DNA of 64,000 nt. Source: JBHENC01 sp051000345 (GTDB taxonomy: Bacteria; Acidobacteriota; Blastocatellia; Pyrinomonadales; Pyrinomonadaceae). The stretch spans positions 1 through 64,000 of the forward strand of contig JBPCOJ010000092.1 of NCBI GenBank assembly GCA_051000345.1. The letters run 5' to 3'. The first letter of the stretch is position 1. Each line of letters starts with the position of its first letter. A model generated the notes under the pieces. The model ran no database searches. It saw nothing but the letters and a program-made list of their open reading frames with translations, and was not told the origin of the DNA. Shown one piece after another: positions 52,666-60,666 of this stretch. Both the position numbers and the translations under genes were made by a program.

Positions 52666-54357
52666 ATGGATGTCCCCCACATCATCGCCGGACGTTTTCG
52701 CATCGAGTGTGAGATCGGCAGAGGCGGCATGGGTACAGTCTACCGCGCCACGCATCTAGGCCTCGAACGTCCCGTCGCCGTTAAAATAATCAAACCGGAA
52801 TTCGCCGCCGACGCGGAAATGGGCGACTGTTTTATGCGCGAAGCGCGCACGATGGCACGACTGCGCCACCCGCACGCCGCGATGATTTTCGACGCGGGCA
52901 GTCTGCCGGACAATCGCCACTTCATCGTGATGGAGTATGTCGAAGGCGCGACGCTCGCCGAAACGCTCAGGCGCGAAACACGCTTTACGCCGGAGCGCGC
53001 CGTCGAGATTGCCGCGAGCATTTGCGATGTGCTTGCCGAAGCGCACAAACTCGGCATCGTGCATCGTGACCTCAAGCCAGCAAATATCATGATGCGCGAG
53101 CACGGCGTGTGCGTGCTGGATTTCGGCGTCGCTAAAGTGCTCGCAACTTCCGCCGAAGCGACGATGACGCAATCCACGACAGGCTCCGGCCTTATCATCG
53201 GCACGCCGCGTTATATGTCGCCCGAACAATGCTTAGGCCAACGCGTCGGCGCGCGCAGTGACCTTTATAGTCTCGGCGTGCTGCTTTATGAAATGCTCGC
53301 GGGGCGCACGCCGTTCATAGACCCGCTGCCCTCCGCCGTGCTTATCAAGCAGGCGACAGCCACGCCGCCGCCCCTGCAAAGCTTTCGTGAAGACGTGCCG
53401 CGCGCCCTCGCGCTCGCCGTTCACACGTTGCTTGCGAAGCGTCCCGAAGACCGCCCGAAGACAGCCCAACTCGCGCGCGTGCTGCTCGAAAAAAGTCTCG
53501 CACAAACGCCGCCGCGCGCTGCTGTTACCGTACCCGCCGCAGAGCCTTTCGCGTCAACGGTTGCTGTGATGGGCGCGCGCCGTCCCGTCGTGCTTCGCGC
53601 CTTTGCGCCCGTCGTCGTGCTGGCGCTTTTCGGCGCGTTGCTTTTCAATTGGGAACGCCGCCCTGCGCTCGAACCAATTGCCGCCGCCCGGACACCTTAC
53701 GGCGCACGCCGCTTCGACATCGCGCGCCGCACAAATGATTCGCCGAACGCTTTGGACGCAGCTTCGCGCGACACAGGCGACGCGCCCGACCACGCTGCTC
53801 CGAACGCCGCCGCTCCGAACACTAATACAACGACGCTGCCGGATTCTTCCGCGTCTGCTTTATCGCTCGACGACGCGCGTCGCATTCTCGGCACGCACTC
53901 TCAAGACAAACTCGCGGGCGTGCGTGTCACGCAAACGCCGCGCGGCGGCACAGCGATAGCGGCAATCCACGATGAAATGCGCGCTGGCACTTCGCATCTG
54001 TTTGTCATGGAGAAGCGCGGCGCGGCAGCAGCCTATCAAATCGTTTCGCGCGCGCCGCTCGATGCGACGGGCTTTCGCGGCGCGACGTGGACGCCGGAGA
54101 TGCTCGACGCAGATGGAGACGGTTACGCGGAACTGCTCTACGCGGGCGAGAATGCCGCGAATAATTCAGCGCAGAACAAACGCCTCGTCCTCTACGTTCC
54201 ACGCACGCGCCAAGCTTACGCGCTACGCCTCGAAGAAGGCGCGGGCGAGTCTCCTTCTTGGCGAATCACTTTATCGCCGAACGCGCTTGACACGAATGCC
54301 CGATTCTATCGCGCTGCTCTGCTGCAAAAAGCGCGCGCGATGATCGCCGCACGTTGA
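52666..54357 (+). CDS. transmembrane Ser/Thr protein kinase with extracytoplasmic domain
   Basis: 563 residues. Hanks-type kinase domain (about 10-272): glycine loop GRGGMGTVY, Lys40 in VAVKIIK, HRDLKPAN with catalytic Asp135 and DFG Asp152, activation loop ending GTPRYMSPEQ. A single transmembrane helix (about 308-330) is followed by a periplasmic Ala/Pro/Thr linker and a C-terminal domain of about 170 residues holding LDADGDGYAEL, a calcium-loop-like motif. No PASTA repeats. The external domain would be the sensor. CAGGA ten bases before the ATG supports the start. No obvious substrate or phosphatase gene nearby. Confidence 0.93.
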   Translation: MDVPHIIAGRFRIECEIGRGGMGTVYRATHLGLERPVAVKIIKPEFAADAEMGDCFMREARTMARLRHPHAAMIFDAGSLPDNRHFIVMEYVEGATLAETLRRETRFTPERAVEIAASICDVLAEAHKLGIVHRDLKPANIMMREHGVCVLDFGVAKVLATSAEATMTQSTTGSGLIIGTPRYMSPEQCLGQRVGARSDLYSLGVLLYEMLAGRTPFIDPLPSAVLIKQATATPPPLQSFREDVPRALALAVHTLLAKRPEDRPKTAQLARVLLEKSLAQTPPRAAVTVPAAEPFASTVAVMGARRPVVLRAFAPVVVLALFGALLFNWERRPALEPIAAARTPYGARRFDIARRTNDSPNALDAASRDTGDAPDHAAPNAAAPNTNTTTLPDSSASALSLDDARRILGTHSQDKLAGVRVTQTPRGGTAIAAIHDEMRAGTSHLFVMEKRGAAAAYQIVSRAPLDATGFRGATWTPEMLDADGDGYAELLYAGENAANNSAQNKRLVLYVPRTRQAYALRLEEGAGESPSWRITLSPNALDTNARFYRAALLQKARAMIAAR

Positions 54358-54407
54358 ATGGTTTTTGTTTTGATTGGCGGCCTGCGATTGCGCGCGTCCT
54401 CATAAAG

Positions 54408-54487
54408 TGTAGGGGCAGCGGCTTGTCCCTGCCCGTCGGATTGAATACCATTCAATCCGACGGGCAACCATAAGTGTTGCCCTTACA
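54408..54487. repeat. MITE/REP-like palindromic element
   Basis: An 80-bp element. The ends TGTAGGGGCA and TGCCCTTACA are inverted repeats with one mismatch. The centre is a perfect 17-bp stem (54430-54446 with 54450-54466, core GTCGGATTGAAT) with a 3-base loop. It lies in a non-coding gap and has no T-tail, so it looks like a mobile palindrome of the REP/MITE kind and not a terminator. Confidence 0.65.
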
Positions 54488-54619
54488 ATTACTCCGGCGT
54501 TGGTCACATCTGTTTGCAAGTCGCTATAATCGCTTGTGGCATTAATACGCTTGCGAAGCGGATAGGCACAGCATAATGGTCACAGCAGATGAATCATACT
54601 CGGTTTTGTTGGAGTAACG

Positions 54620-55048
54620 ATGAGAAGTAAATTACGATTTGCTATTGGCTTCTTGCTCGGGATTGTCTTATCCGTATGCGCGCTGTTTTTGAGTGGTGCT
54701 GGGCATGGGACGTATGCCCCGATGTTTGGCAATGTTTCAATCTTAGCGTTCGTACCCGCGCTTGGCATCCTATTAGGGCTGTTTGGCACGCCGTTTTTAT
54801 GGGCTATTTATTTCGTTATGATTCCAGCCATTGAGTCGCGCATGGGTAGAGTAATCGCTTTGATTTTGGTCTCACTGCTTCATTTGTTGCCAACCATTTG
54901 GTTTGCATCTGGAGATAGCGCATTTACTCGTATGCTCGAGTTTCATTCGTTAACTGTGCTGGTGTACGGCGTGTCTTTGGTAACAGCTATTCTTTGTTTG
55001 GCATTGCTCACCTCTCTAGAGAGCGTAAGGAGAAAAGAATATGCTTAG
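54620..55048 (+). CDS. hypothetical four-helix membrane protein
   Basis: 142 residues, four hydrophobic helices (about 7-26, 40-70, 78-98, 110-130) joined by short loops and ending in a basic tail. GGAG seven bases before the ATG supports translation. No family recognised. Base composition is more A/T-rich than the flanking genes and a palindromic element lies just upstream, both consistent with acquisition. Confidence 0.65.
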   Translation: MRSKLRFAIGFLLGIVLSVCALFLSGAGHGTYAPMFGNVSILAFVPALGILLGLFGTPFLWAIYFVMIPAIESRMGRVIALILVSLLHLLPTIWFASGDSAFTRMLEFHSLTVLVYGVSLVTAILCLALLTSLESVRRKEYA

Positions 55049-55474
55049 AAAGTTGAATCGCTATCTCCGCCCATCAACTATTTGACCCAATCGTCATTAG
55101 TTTGCCTCTCCTCAACGTTTGCTGCTTTCATTCGTGTTGCCGCTGGCGACAAGCGGCGAATTGATTTAAGCGCTTCCGATCTTCCTCGTATCGCTTTTGC
55201 CGCCGCTGTTTGCCGCTATGAAACGGCTTGCATTTTTGCGCAAAATCCGCCACTCTTGTGGACACTTCCGGTAGTCGTTTTTGCTCTCAAGAATCTTCGC
55301 GTAAGACTTTTCAGAGCAGGGCGCGGGAGAAACTCTTTTACTTCGCGCGTGAGCTTTGCCATGTCTCACTCGTTTTAATCATTAATTTTGCGCTCGGTGC
55401 GGATCGAAGCCGTTCCCGTTTGAGACTTCGTTCGAGCGAGCCTTTGCGATTCATCACTCGAGGAATGAAATAGC
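55049..55474. other. intergenic region, nothing recognised
   Basis: 426 bases before the radical SAM gene. Short open frames lack ribosome binding sites. It presumably holds the radical SAM promoter; no confident promoter, hairpin or repeat was identified. Confidence 0.45.
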
Positions 55475-56752
55475 ATGAAAGAAATACAGACGCCGCCGAC
55501 GCCGCAGACGCCGCCCACCGCTGCCACGCCCCCGGCTTACCGTATCGACCAAAAGCTTCACCAGATTCTTTACAAATCTGAAGAGAGAACGACGCTTCAA
55601 GCCGCGCCCGAACTGCAAACGCTGCCCGAACCCGTTTACCCGCAGCATCCAGACCCGCAGCCGATGTCAGAGCGCGAGTATCAAAAGCTGAACGCCGTTC
55701 GCACATGGAAAACATGGGGCGCGCCCTATTTCAAATCGCGCTGGCACAGCGACCAATTGCGCCCGCTGATTCCGTATCTCTTCACGGAATGGAAATGCAA
55801 TCTGGATTGCCATTACTGCTGGTCTTATAACAATAAAGTCAAAGGCATGACGGAGGACACGGCGAAGCGTTCGATTGACTGGCTTCATTCCATTGGCTCG
55901 CGCGTGCTTGCTTTGATGGGCGGCGAACCGCTGCTGCGCCCGGACTTCATACATAAGATCGTCAACTATAGCGCGAAGAATGACATCTTCGTTTATCTGC
56001 CGACCAACGGGCGTTTGATGAAGCCTGATGTCATCGACAAACTCGGCGACGCGGGCATTGCCACCGTCAACTTGGCTGTCGATTCCGTTAAAGAACGGAA
56101 AGCGCTCCCGAAAGCGTTCGATGCGATCCGCCCGCAGTTCGAGTATCTCGTCAAACGCCAGCGTCATTACGGCTACACCGTGATGTTCAATATCAACATC
56201 ACGCGCATCAACATGGATGACGTGAAAGAGTTGACGGAGATTGCGCGCGACGCAGGCATCGCCACCGATTACCACATCAACGAAACGCCGATGATGGAGC
56301 AATCGCACTTCAAGCACCTCGACGAAAACAGCACTTACCTGACGCCGGAAGATTGGCCGAAGGTTGACGACCTGCTCGATTATTTGAACGACAAGCGCGC
56401 GCAGGGCTACAAGATGGCGAACCCGATTCAGCACATGCACGACATGAAAGTGCTGATGCGCGGCGAAGTGCCAGCGTGGGATTGCCGCGCCGGACAAAAC
56501 TCCTTAATCATTCGCACTGACGGCACGCTTGCGCCGTGCTTCCCGATGTATTCGGCGACGCACGATTGGGGAACAATCGAAAATCACAAGTTCGATGTCG
56601 GCCAGTTGACTGAAATGAAAAAGGATTGCTCGAAGCATTGCCTCTCGACGTGCAATTATATTCTCGGCTACTGCTACGACACGGGACGCGTGTTGACGTG
56701 GGCTGCCAAACAAGCCTTGCACGGCTTCAAGGGCGTCAGCGGTAGTTTCTAA
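55475..56752 (+). CDS. radical SAM enzyme with SPASM-like C-terminal cysteines
   Basis: 425 residues. After a Pro-rich start (TPPTPQTPPTAATPP) of about 30 residues, the radical SAM core (about 98-300) shows the 4Fe-4S motif CNLDCHYC (C108, C112, C115) and the SAM-binding GGEPLL. The C-terminal part has at least six Cys (WDCRAGQN, LAPCFPMY, DCSKHCLSTCNYILGYC), suggesting one or two auxiliary clusters of the SPASM/twitch type. The His-rich stretch PIQHMHDMK lies between. Substrate unknown: possible roles include peptide modification or lipid/cofactor chemistry. No precursor peptide gene was recognised immediately beside it. A terminator follows directly, so it is probably monocistronic. Confidence 0.88.
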   Translation: MKEIQTPPTPQTPPTAATPPAYRIDQKLHQILYKSEERTTLQAAPELQTLPEPVYPQHPDPQPMSEREYQKLNAVRTWKTWGAPYFKSRWHSDQLRPLIPYLFTEWKCNLDCHYCWSYNNKVKGMTEDTAKRSIDWLHSIGSRVLALMGGEPLLRPDFIHKIVNYSAKNDIFVYLPTNGRLMKPDVIDKLGDAGIATVNLAVDSVKERKALPKAFDAIRPQFEYLVKRQRHYGYTVMFNINITRINMDDVKELTEIARDAGIATDYHINETPMMEQSHFKHLDENSTYLTPEDWPKVDDLLDYLNDKRAQGYKMANPIQHMHDMKVLMRGEVPAWDCRAGQNSLIIRTDGTLAPCFPMYSATHDWGTIENHKFDVGQLTEMKKDCSKHCLSTCNYILGYCYDTGRVLTWAAKQALHGFKGVSGSF

Positions 56753-56800
56753 TCGCGGCGACGCGGGTTGTCGATCAAGCGAAATCAGACAATGAAGTTG

Positions 56801-56852
56801 CACAACAAAGTGCGCCGGGGTTACGGCCTCGACGCACTTTGTTGTGTGTTTT
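56801..56852 (+). terminator. rho-independent terminator after the radical SAM gene
   Basis: CACAACAAAGTGCG (56801-56814) pairs perfectly with CGCACTTTGTTGTG (56833-56846), followed by TGTTTTGG. It begins 48 bases after the radical SAM stop codon. Confidence 0.75.
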
Positions 56853-56919
56853 GGTAATGTTGACCGAAGCTTTACGATTTACTCGTTCCGCAAGTTTTTA
56901 GCGTAAGGAGTTTTGAATT

Positions 56920-58632
56920 TTGGCTGCCAATGCAGCAAATATCGTCACGGCGGGTTTGAGGCCGGAGTTGTTCGATGAATTTTTCGGGCGCAAAATCAAA
57001 CGCGCTTGGTTAATCGCCTTGCTCACTTTTCTCGTCGTCGCGGGCTTCGGCTTTCGTGTCGCAAGCTCAAGCGCCGAAGGTCTCAGCGAAGACGAACTCA
57101 ACAAGCTGAACGCGGTGATGGATTATCGCGCGCACGGGCTGTCAGCCGCCAACGGCGAGCATCCGTTTTTGATGAAGGCGTTGCTCACGACGAGCATCAT
57201 CGCCGCCGAAAAATGGAACGCGAGTCCGATTGCCGCCGCGCATCCCGCCGCGCTTCGCGTATCGACGGAGACGGCGCTGCGTTTGCCCGCGACAATCTTC
57301 GGCGCGTGTACGGCGCTGTTGATTTATCTATTGACGGCGGAACTGTTCGGCGTTGAGGCGGCGCTGATTGCGGCGGCGTTGTGGGCGTTCGATCCGAACG
57401 CGATTGGCTTTAATCGCATCGCCAAAGAAGACACGTTTCTGCTCTTCTTTTTTCTGCTCGCTAATGTTTTCTGGTTGCGCGGCCAACGCATTGCCGAAGG
57501 CGATACCGGAAAAAATCCAGAACCGTACTATTGGGCGGCTGCCGTAAGTTACGGCGCGATGATCGCCTCGAAATACGTTCCGCAGCTTTTCATCATCAGC
57601 CTTGGTTACAACTACGTTTTTCAGGAAATATCTTTGACGCGCTGGCGCATCGGCAAAAAACGTTACCTGATCTTTATCTTTGTGATGGGCGCGGCCTTTC
57701 TGATTTTCAATCCGACCATCTTGCTGCCCGCTACATGGAAGGAAATGCTCGCGTTTGCGGGCGGCAAGCGCATCGGCCACGATTCCTATGAGTTTATGGG
57801 CGCGCTTTATCACCACAGCATGGTGCTGTGGCTGAAGGGCGTGCCTTGGTATTTCTATTTTGTTTACGTCGCGGTCAAGCTGCCGCTGCTCGCCCTCGTA
57901 TGTTTCATCGCGGGCTTTCCGTTGCTTTTTCGCAGAAGGCTTCTCGGCGACGGGCGCTACTTTCTGCTTTTCTGGATGTTTTACTGGGCGCTCACGTTCG
58001 TTTTTTCGGGCGGCAAATTCACGCGTTACTTCACGACCATTTTGCCCGCAGTGCTTATCACGGCAGCGCTCGGCGCGCAGTTTATTTCGCATCTACTTGC
58101 GCGACATGTGTTCGCTCGCTTTGAGGCAAAGCAAGCGAAAAATGTCGTGCGCGCAGTTGTCGTGTCGGTGTTGATACTTTGTTCAGTGCAGGCTTCTTCG
58201 AGCATTGCGCCGCATTACAGAATGTATCTTAACCGTATCGGCGGCGGAGAAAAACGCGCGGGCGATTATTTTCCGCACGACGAATTTTATGACGCGAGTT
58301 TGCGCGACGCCGTGAGCGAAATTGCCGCGCGCGCCAAACCTTCTGCGCGCGTTGCGAGTGAAACGCCGGGACTCGCCGCTTATTATGCGCAGCAAATGAA
58401 TCGGGATGATTTGATTTGCGTATCGCTTTCCGATGCTTCGGCGCTTGAGGAATTCGGCGCGGGCGATTTCGTGATTGCCGAACGCGGGCGGCGATATTTC
58501 AGCAACGACAAATTGCTTTCCGCTTTGCGGGAATCGAGCGCGCCCGCGTTTCGCCTCTCGCTCGGGCGCGTGCCGTCGGCAGAGATTTATATGCTGGATC
58601 AAGCGTCTGCCGCGCTCCTGAATAATCAATGA
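56920..58632 (+). CDS. GT39/PMT-like membrane glycosyltransferase
   Basis: 570 residues from a TTG start that is well supported by AAGGAG nine bases upstream; no in-frame ATG is near. About 10-12 transmembrane helices. The first periplasmic loop carries the acidic pair typical of the GT-C superfamily (GLSEDELNKLN) and GEHPFLMK. Such enzymes transfer sugars from polyprenyl-phosphate donors to proteins or lipids outside the membrane. The C-terminal 140 residues are soluble. It is separated from the radical SAM gene by a terminator, so it likely has its own promoter. Confidence 0.85.
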   Translation: MAANAANIVTAGLRPELFDEFFGRKIKRAWLIALLTFLVVAGFGFRVASSSAEGLSEDELNKLNAVMDYRAHGLSAANGEHPFLMKALLTTSIIAAEKWNASPIAAAHPAALRVSTETALRLPATIFGACTALLIYLLTAELFGVEAALIAAALWAFDPNAIGFNRIAKEDTFLLFFFLLANVFWLRGQRIAEGDTGKNPEPYYWAAAVSYGAMIASKYVPQLFIISLGYNYVFQEISLTRWRIGKKRYLIFIFVMGAAFLIFNPTILLPATWKEMLAFAGGKRIGHDSYEFMGALYHHSMVLWLKGVPWYFYFVYVAVKLPLLALVCFIAGFPLLFRRRLLGDGRYFLLFWMFYWALTFVFSGGKFTRYFTTILPAVLITAALGAQFISHLLARHVFARFEAKQAKNVVRAVVVSVLILCSVQASSSIAPHYRMYLNRIGGGEKRAGDYFPHDEFYDASLRDAVSEIAARAKPSARVASETPGLAAYYAQQMNRDDLICVSLSDASALEEFGAGDFVIAERGRRYFSNDKLLSALRESSAPAFRLSLGRVPSAEIYMLDQASAALLNNQ

Positions 58633-58644
58633 TTCGTGTTTGAT

Positions 58645-59151
58645 TCAAGTTTGCTTCACGTCGTCGCGCTCGGTCTGCCGCTTGCCGCGTGCAAGCCATG
58701 AGACGACTGCATGAATCGCAATGCCTATCAAGATTCCCGTCCAATATCTTTGCCATGACATGCTGCTTTTCAGATAAACGAGCGTGAGAGCGCCAAGCGG
58801 TATCCAGAGCAGCACTCCTGTGGCGACGCCCGGATTGTATTCGGCTTTGCGCCAACTCGTGATCGCGTGCGATGTGCCGTTAATCAAAACGAATGTTCCG
58901 AGAATCACCAGTAGCAATTGCGTGAACCCGAACGAGCGCGCGAGAATAATTCCGATTATCACGAGCGCTACGCCCAATCCTGTCAGCGCCAGAAAGCGCG
59001 CGCGCGTGAGGCCGACGCCCTTCATTGTCTGCGGCGAATCTGCGAGCATGACGCCGCCGAAGTATTCCTCTGCGAGATGCACTACGAGCGTCAGCGGATG
59101 AAGCCAGCACAGCAGCGCGACGAAATTAACAAGGGAAATGTTTTCAATCAT
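58645..59151 (-). CDS. HXXEE-domain membrane protein
   Basis: 168 residues, about five helices. The motif HLAEE in VVHLAEEYFGG and the later His pairs (TSHAITSW and AIHAVVSW) match the HXXEE family of uncharacterised membrane proteins, which may bind metal through these residues. It converges with the GT39-like gene, leaving only 12 bases between the stops. Confidence 0.75.
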   Translation of the reverse strand: MIENISLVNFVALLCWLHPLTLVVHLAEEYFGGVMLADSPQTMKGVGLTRARFLALTGLGVALVIIGIILARSFGFTQLLLVILGTFVLINGTSHAITSWRKAEYNPGVATGVLLWIPLGALTLVYLKSSMSWQRYWTGILIGIAIHAVVSWLARGKRQTERDDVKQT

Positions 59152-59382
59152 GCAATAGTTTTTTCTCGTGTTCAGAGTTGCAAGCGGGAACGAAGCGTTG
59201 GCGAAACATTGCCTTGCATACGCGCACGATTAGCATATACAAGCCAAGCGCTATGACGGATAATTTTTACTGCCCGATAAACGCGCGGCACAAATAATAG
59301 TTTCTATGCCATGCTATATTTATGGAGTAAGAATGAGTGTCGCCATCGCTGCTGATGCTCTCCGCGCGCTTTGGATATTATT

Positions 59383-59748
59383 ATGAAACTAATCAGAAAG
59401 CTTCATTTATATCTAGGTTGTTTGTTTGCGCCGCTCATTATTTTATTTTCGATTACCGGCGCGTGGCAAACCTTTAATTTCCACGAAGGCTCGAAAGACA
59501 AAACCTACGCGCCGCCCGCGTGGGTCAGTGTATTATCCGAAATACACAAGAATCAGCGCACGGAACACACGCAGGCGGCGCGCCCTTCTGTGCCTTTGCG
59601 ATGGTTCATTGTGCTGATGTCAATCGGCCTTGTGGTGACGACGGTTCTCGGCCTTTACATGGCTTTTAAGATGACGCGCAGTTTGCTTGTGTCCGGCATA
59701 TTGTTCGGCGTCGGCATCGTCGTGCCTGTTCTTTTGCTGTACCTGTAG
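59383..59748 (+). CDS. PepSY-associated-type small membrane protein
   Basis: 121 residues from ATG 59383 (a TTG at 59371 is in frame). Two or three helices: residues about 5-27 (KLHLYLGCLFAPLIILFSIT) then a periplasmic loop, and two helices at about 73-121. The opening resembles PepSY_TM proteins (iron-uptake or reductase-linked membrane proteins), but the PepSY domain itself is missing. No good ribosome binding site. Function unknown. Confidence 0.65.
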   Translation: MKLIRKLHLYLGCLFAPLIILFSITGAWQTFNFHEGSKDKTYAPPAWVSVLSEIHKNQRTEHTQAARPSVPLRWFIVLMSIGLVVTTVLGLYMAFKMTRSLLVSGILFGVGIVVPVLLLYL

Positions 59749-59792
59749 CGGCGCGATTCGATTTTCTTCGAGGCGTGGAGATTGATTCTGAA

Positions 59793-60155
59793 ATGGATGC
59801 TGAAGAAGCCGTTAAATTGATTTTACGCGAAGCGCACGCGGCGAGCGCAAGCGGCGTGCTGGCGACTGTGCGTGCGGGCGAAGACCCGGGCGCGGAGCGT
59901 ATGCGCAATCTGAATCAAGCGCTCAGAGCGATTTTCGATTTGCTGCAAACGCAAACGGAGTTGGATAGAAGATTGGCGGCGGCGCTTTTCGTGCTCGGCT
60001 CGGACGTGCCTTTGAGCATTAGCTCATGGGCGAGCAAGGGGCATGTGTGGCGCAAGGCATTTATGGAAGAGGAAGTTTACGAAATGATTATGGCCGTGCA
60101 AAGCGTTTTCGATGATCGCTGGATCGAGCCTTACGAAACGGAAACGATTCACTAA
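59793..60155 (+). CDS. hypothetical protein, 120 aa, helical
   Basis: A soluble, all-helical acidic protein (start at ATG 59793 with GGAG 12 bases upstream; GTG 59775 is an alternative). It shows heptad-like hydrophobic spacing (NLNQALRAIFDLLQTQTELDR). No family recognised. It lies 45 bases after the small membrane protein and 40 before the Nudix gene on the same strand, so the three may form an operon. Confidence 0.65.
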   Translation: MDAEEAVKLILREAHAASASGVLATVRAGEDPGAERMRNLNQALRAIFDLLQTQTELDRRLAAALFVLGSDVPLSISSWASKGHVWRKAFMEEEVYEMIMAVQSVFDDRWIEPYETETIH

Positions 60156-60195
60156 TCTTCATCGAGCTTTCGGATTGTTAGCTGAATTTCAAATT

Positions 60196-60618
60196 ATGAA
60201 GGAAACGCAGAGCGCCGGAGGCATCGTCGTCAACGGCACAGGGCAAATCGTCGTGGTCAGTCAGAAAGGCACATCGTGGTCTTTGCCGAAAGGCCACATC
60301 GAAGAGGGCGAAGATGCGCTAACGGCGGCGCGACGGGAAATTTATGAGGAATCAGGACTTGCTAATTTGCAGCTTGTCGAAGAACTCGGCAGCTACCGGC
60401 GCGGCAAACTCGGCGCAAACGGCGAGGACGATGGCACGGAATTGAAAACGATTTTTATGTTTCTCTTCACCACGAACAAAACAGAATTGCGCCCCATTGA
60501 CCCGGACAATCCCGAAGCTCTGTGGATTGACAAGGACGAAGTCGCATCTCTCTTAACGCATCCGAAGGACAAGGAATTTTTCAGCCGACACTTAAAGAAG
60601 CTGCAAGGCGATTGGTAA
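60196..60618 (+). CDS. Nudix hydrolase
   Basis: 140 residues from ATG 60196; a longer frame from 60112 overlaps the preceding gene. The Nudix box GX5EX7REUXEEXGU is complete in the segment GHIEEGEDALTAARRE followed by IYEESGL. The N-terminal AGGIVVNG and KGTSWSLPKG are typical of the Ap4A/(d)NTP pyrophosphohydrolase group. It hydrolyses a nucleoside diphosphate linked to another moiety; the exact substrate cannot be told. Confidence 0.9.
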   Translation: MKETQSAGGIVVNGTGQIVVVSQKGTSWSLPKGHIEEGEDALTAARREIYEESGLANLQLVEELGSYRRGKLGANGEDDGTELKTIFMFLFTTNKTELRPIDPDNPEALWIDKDEVASLLTHPKDKEFFSRHLKKLQGDW

Positions 60619-60666
60619 GTTCAGTGTGTCTTATCGAGTGAACAGAGGGATTGACGATTAAACATC

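Noticed and set aside
55667..56497. 276-codon antisense frame opposite the radical SAM gene
   Set aside because: Shadow of the radical SAM coding pattern; His/Val/Arg-rich, no recognisable fold.
55475..56752. Radical SAM gene as a membrane-spanning (tetraether-like) lipid synthase
   Set aside because: Such enzymes exist in some Acidobacteriota, but I see no diagnostic feature linking this SPASM-like protein to them.
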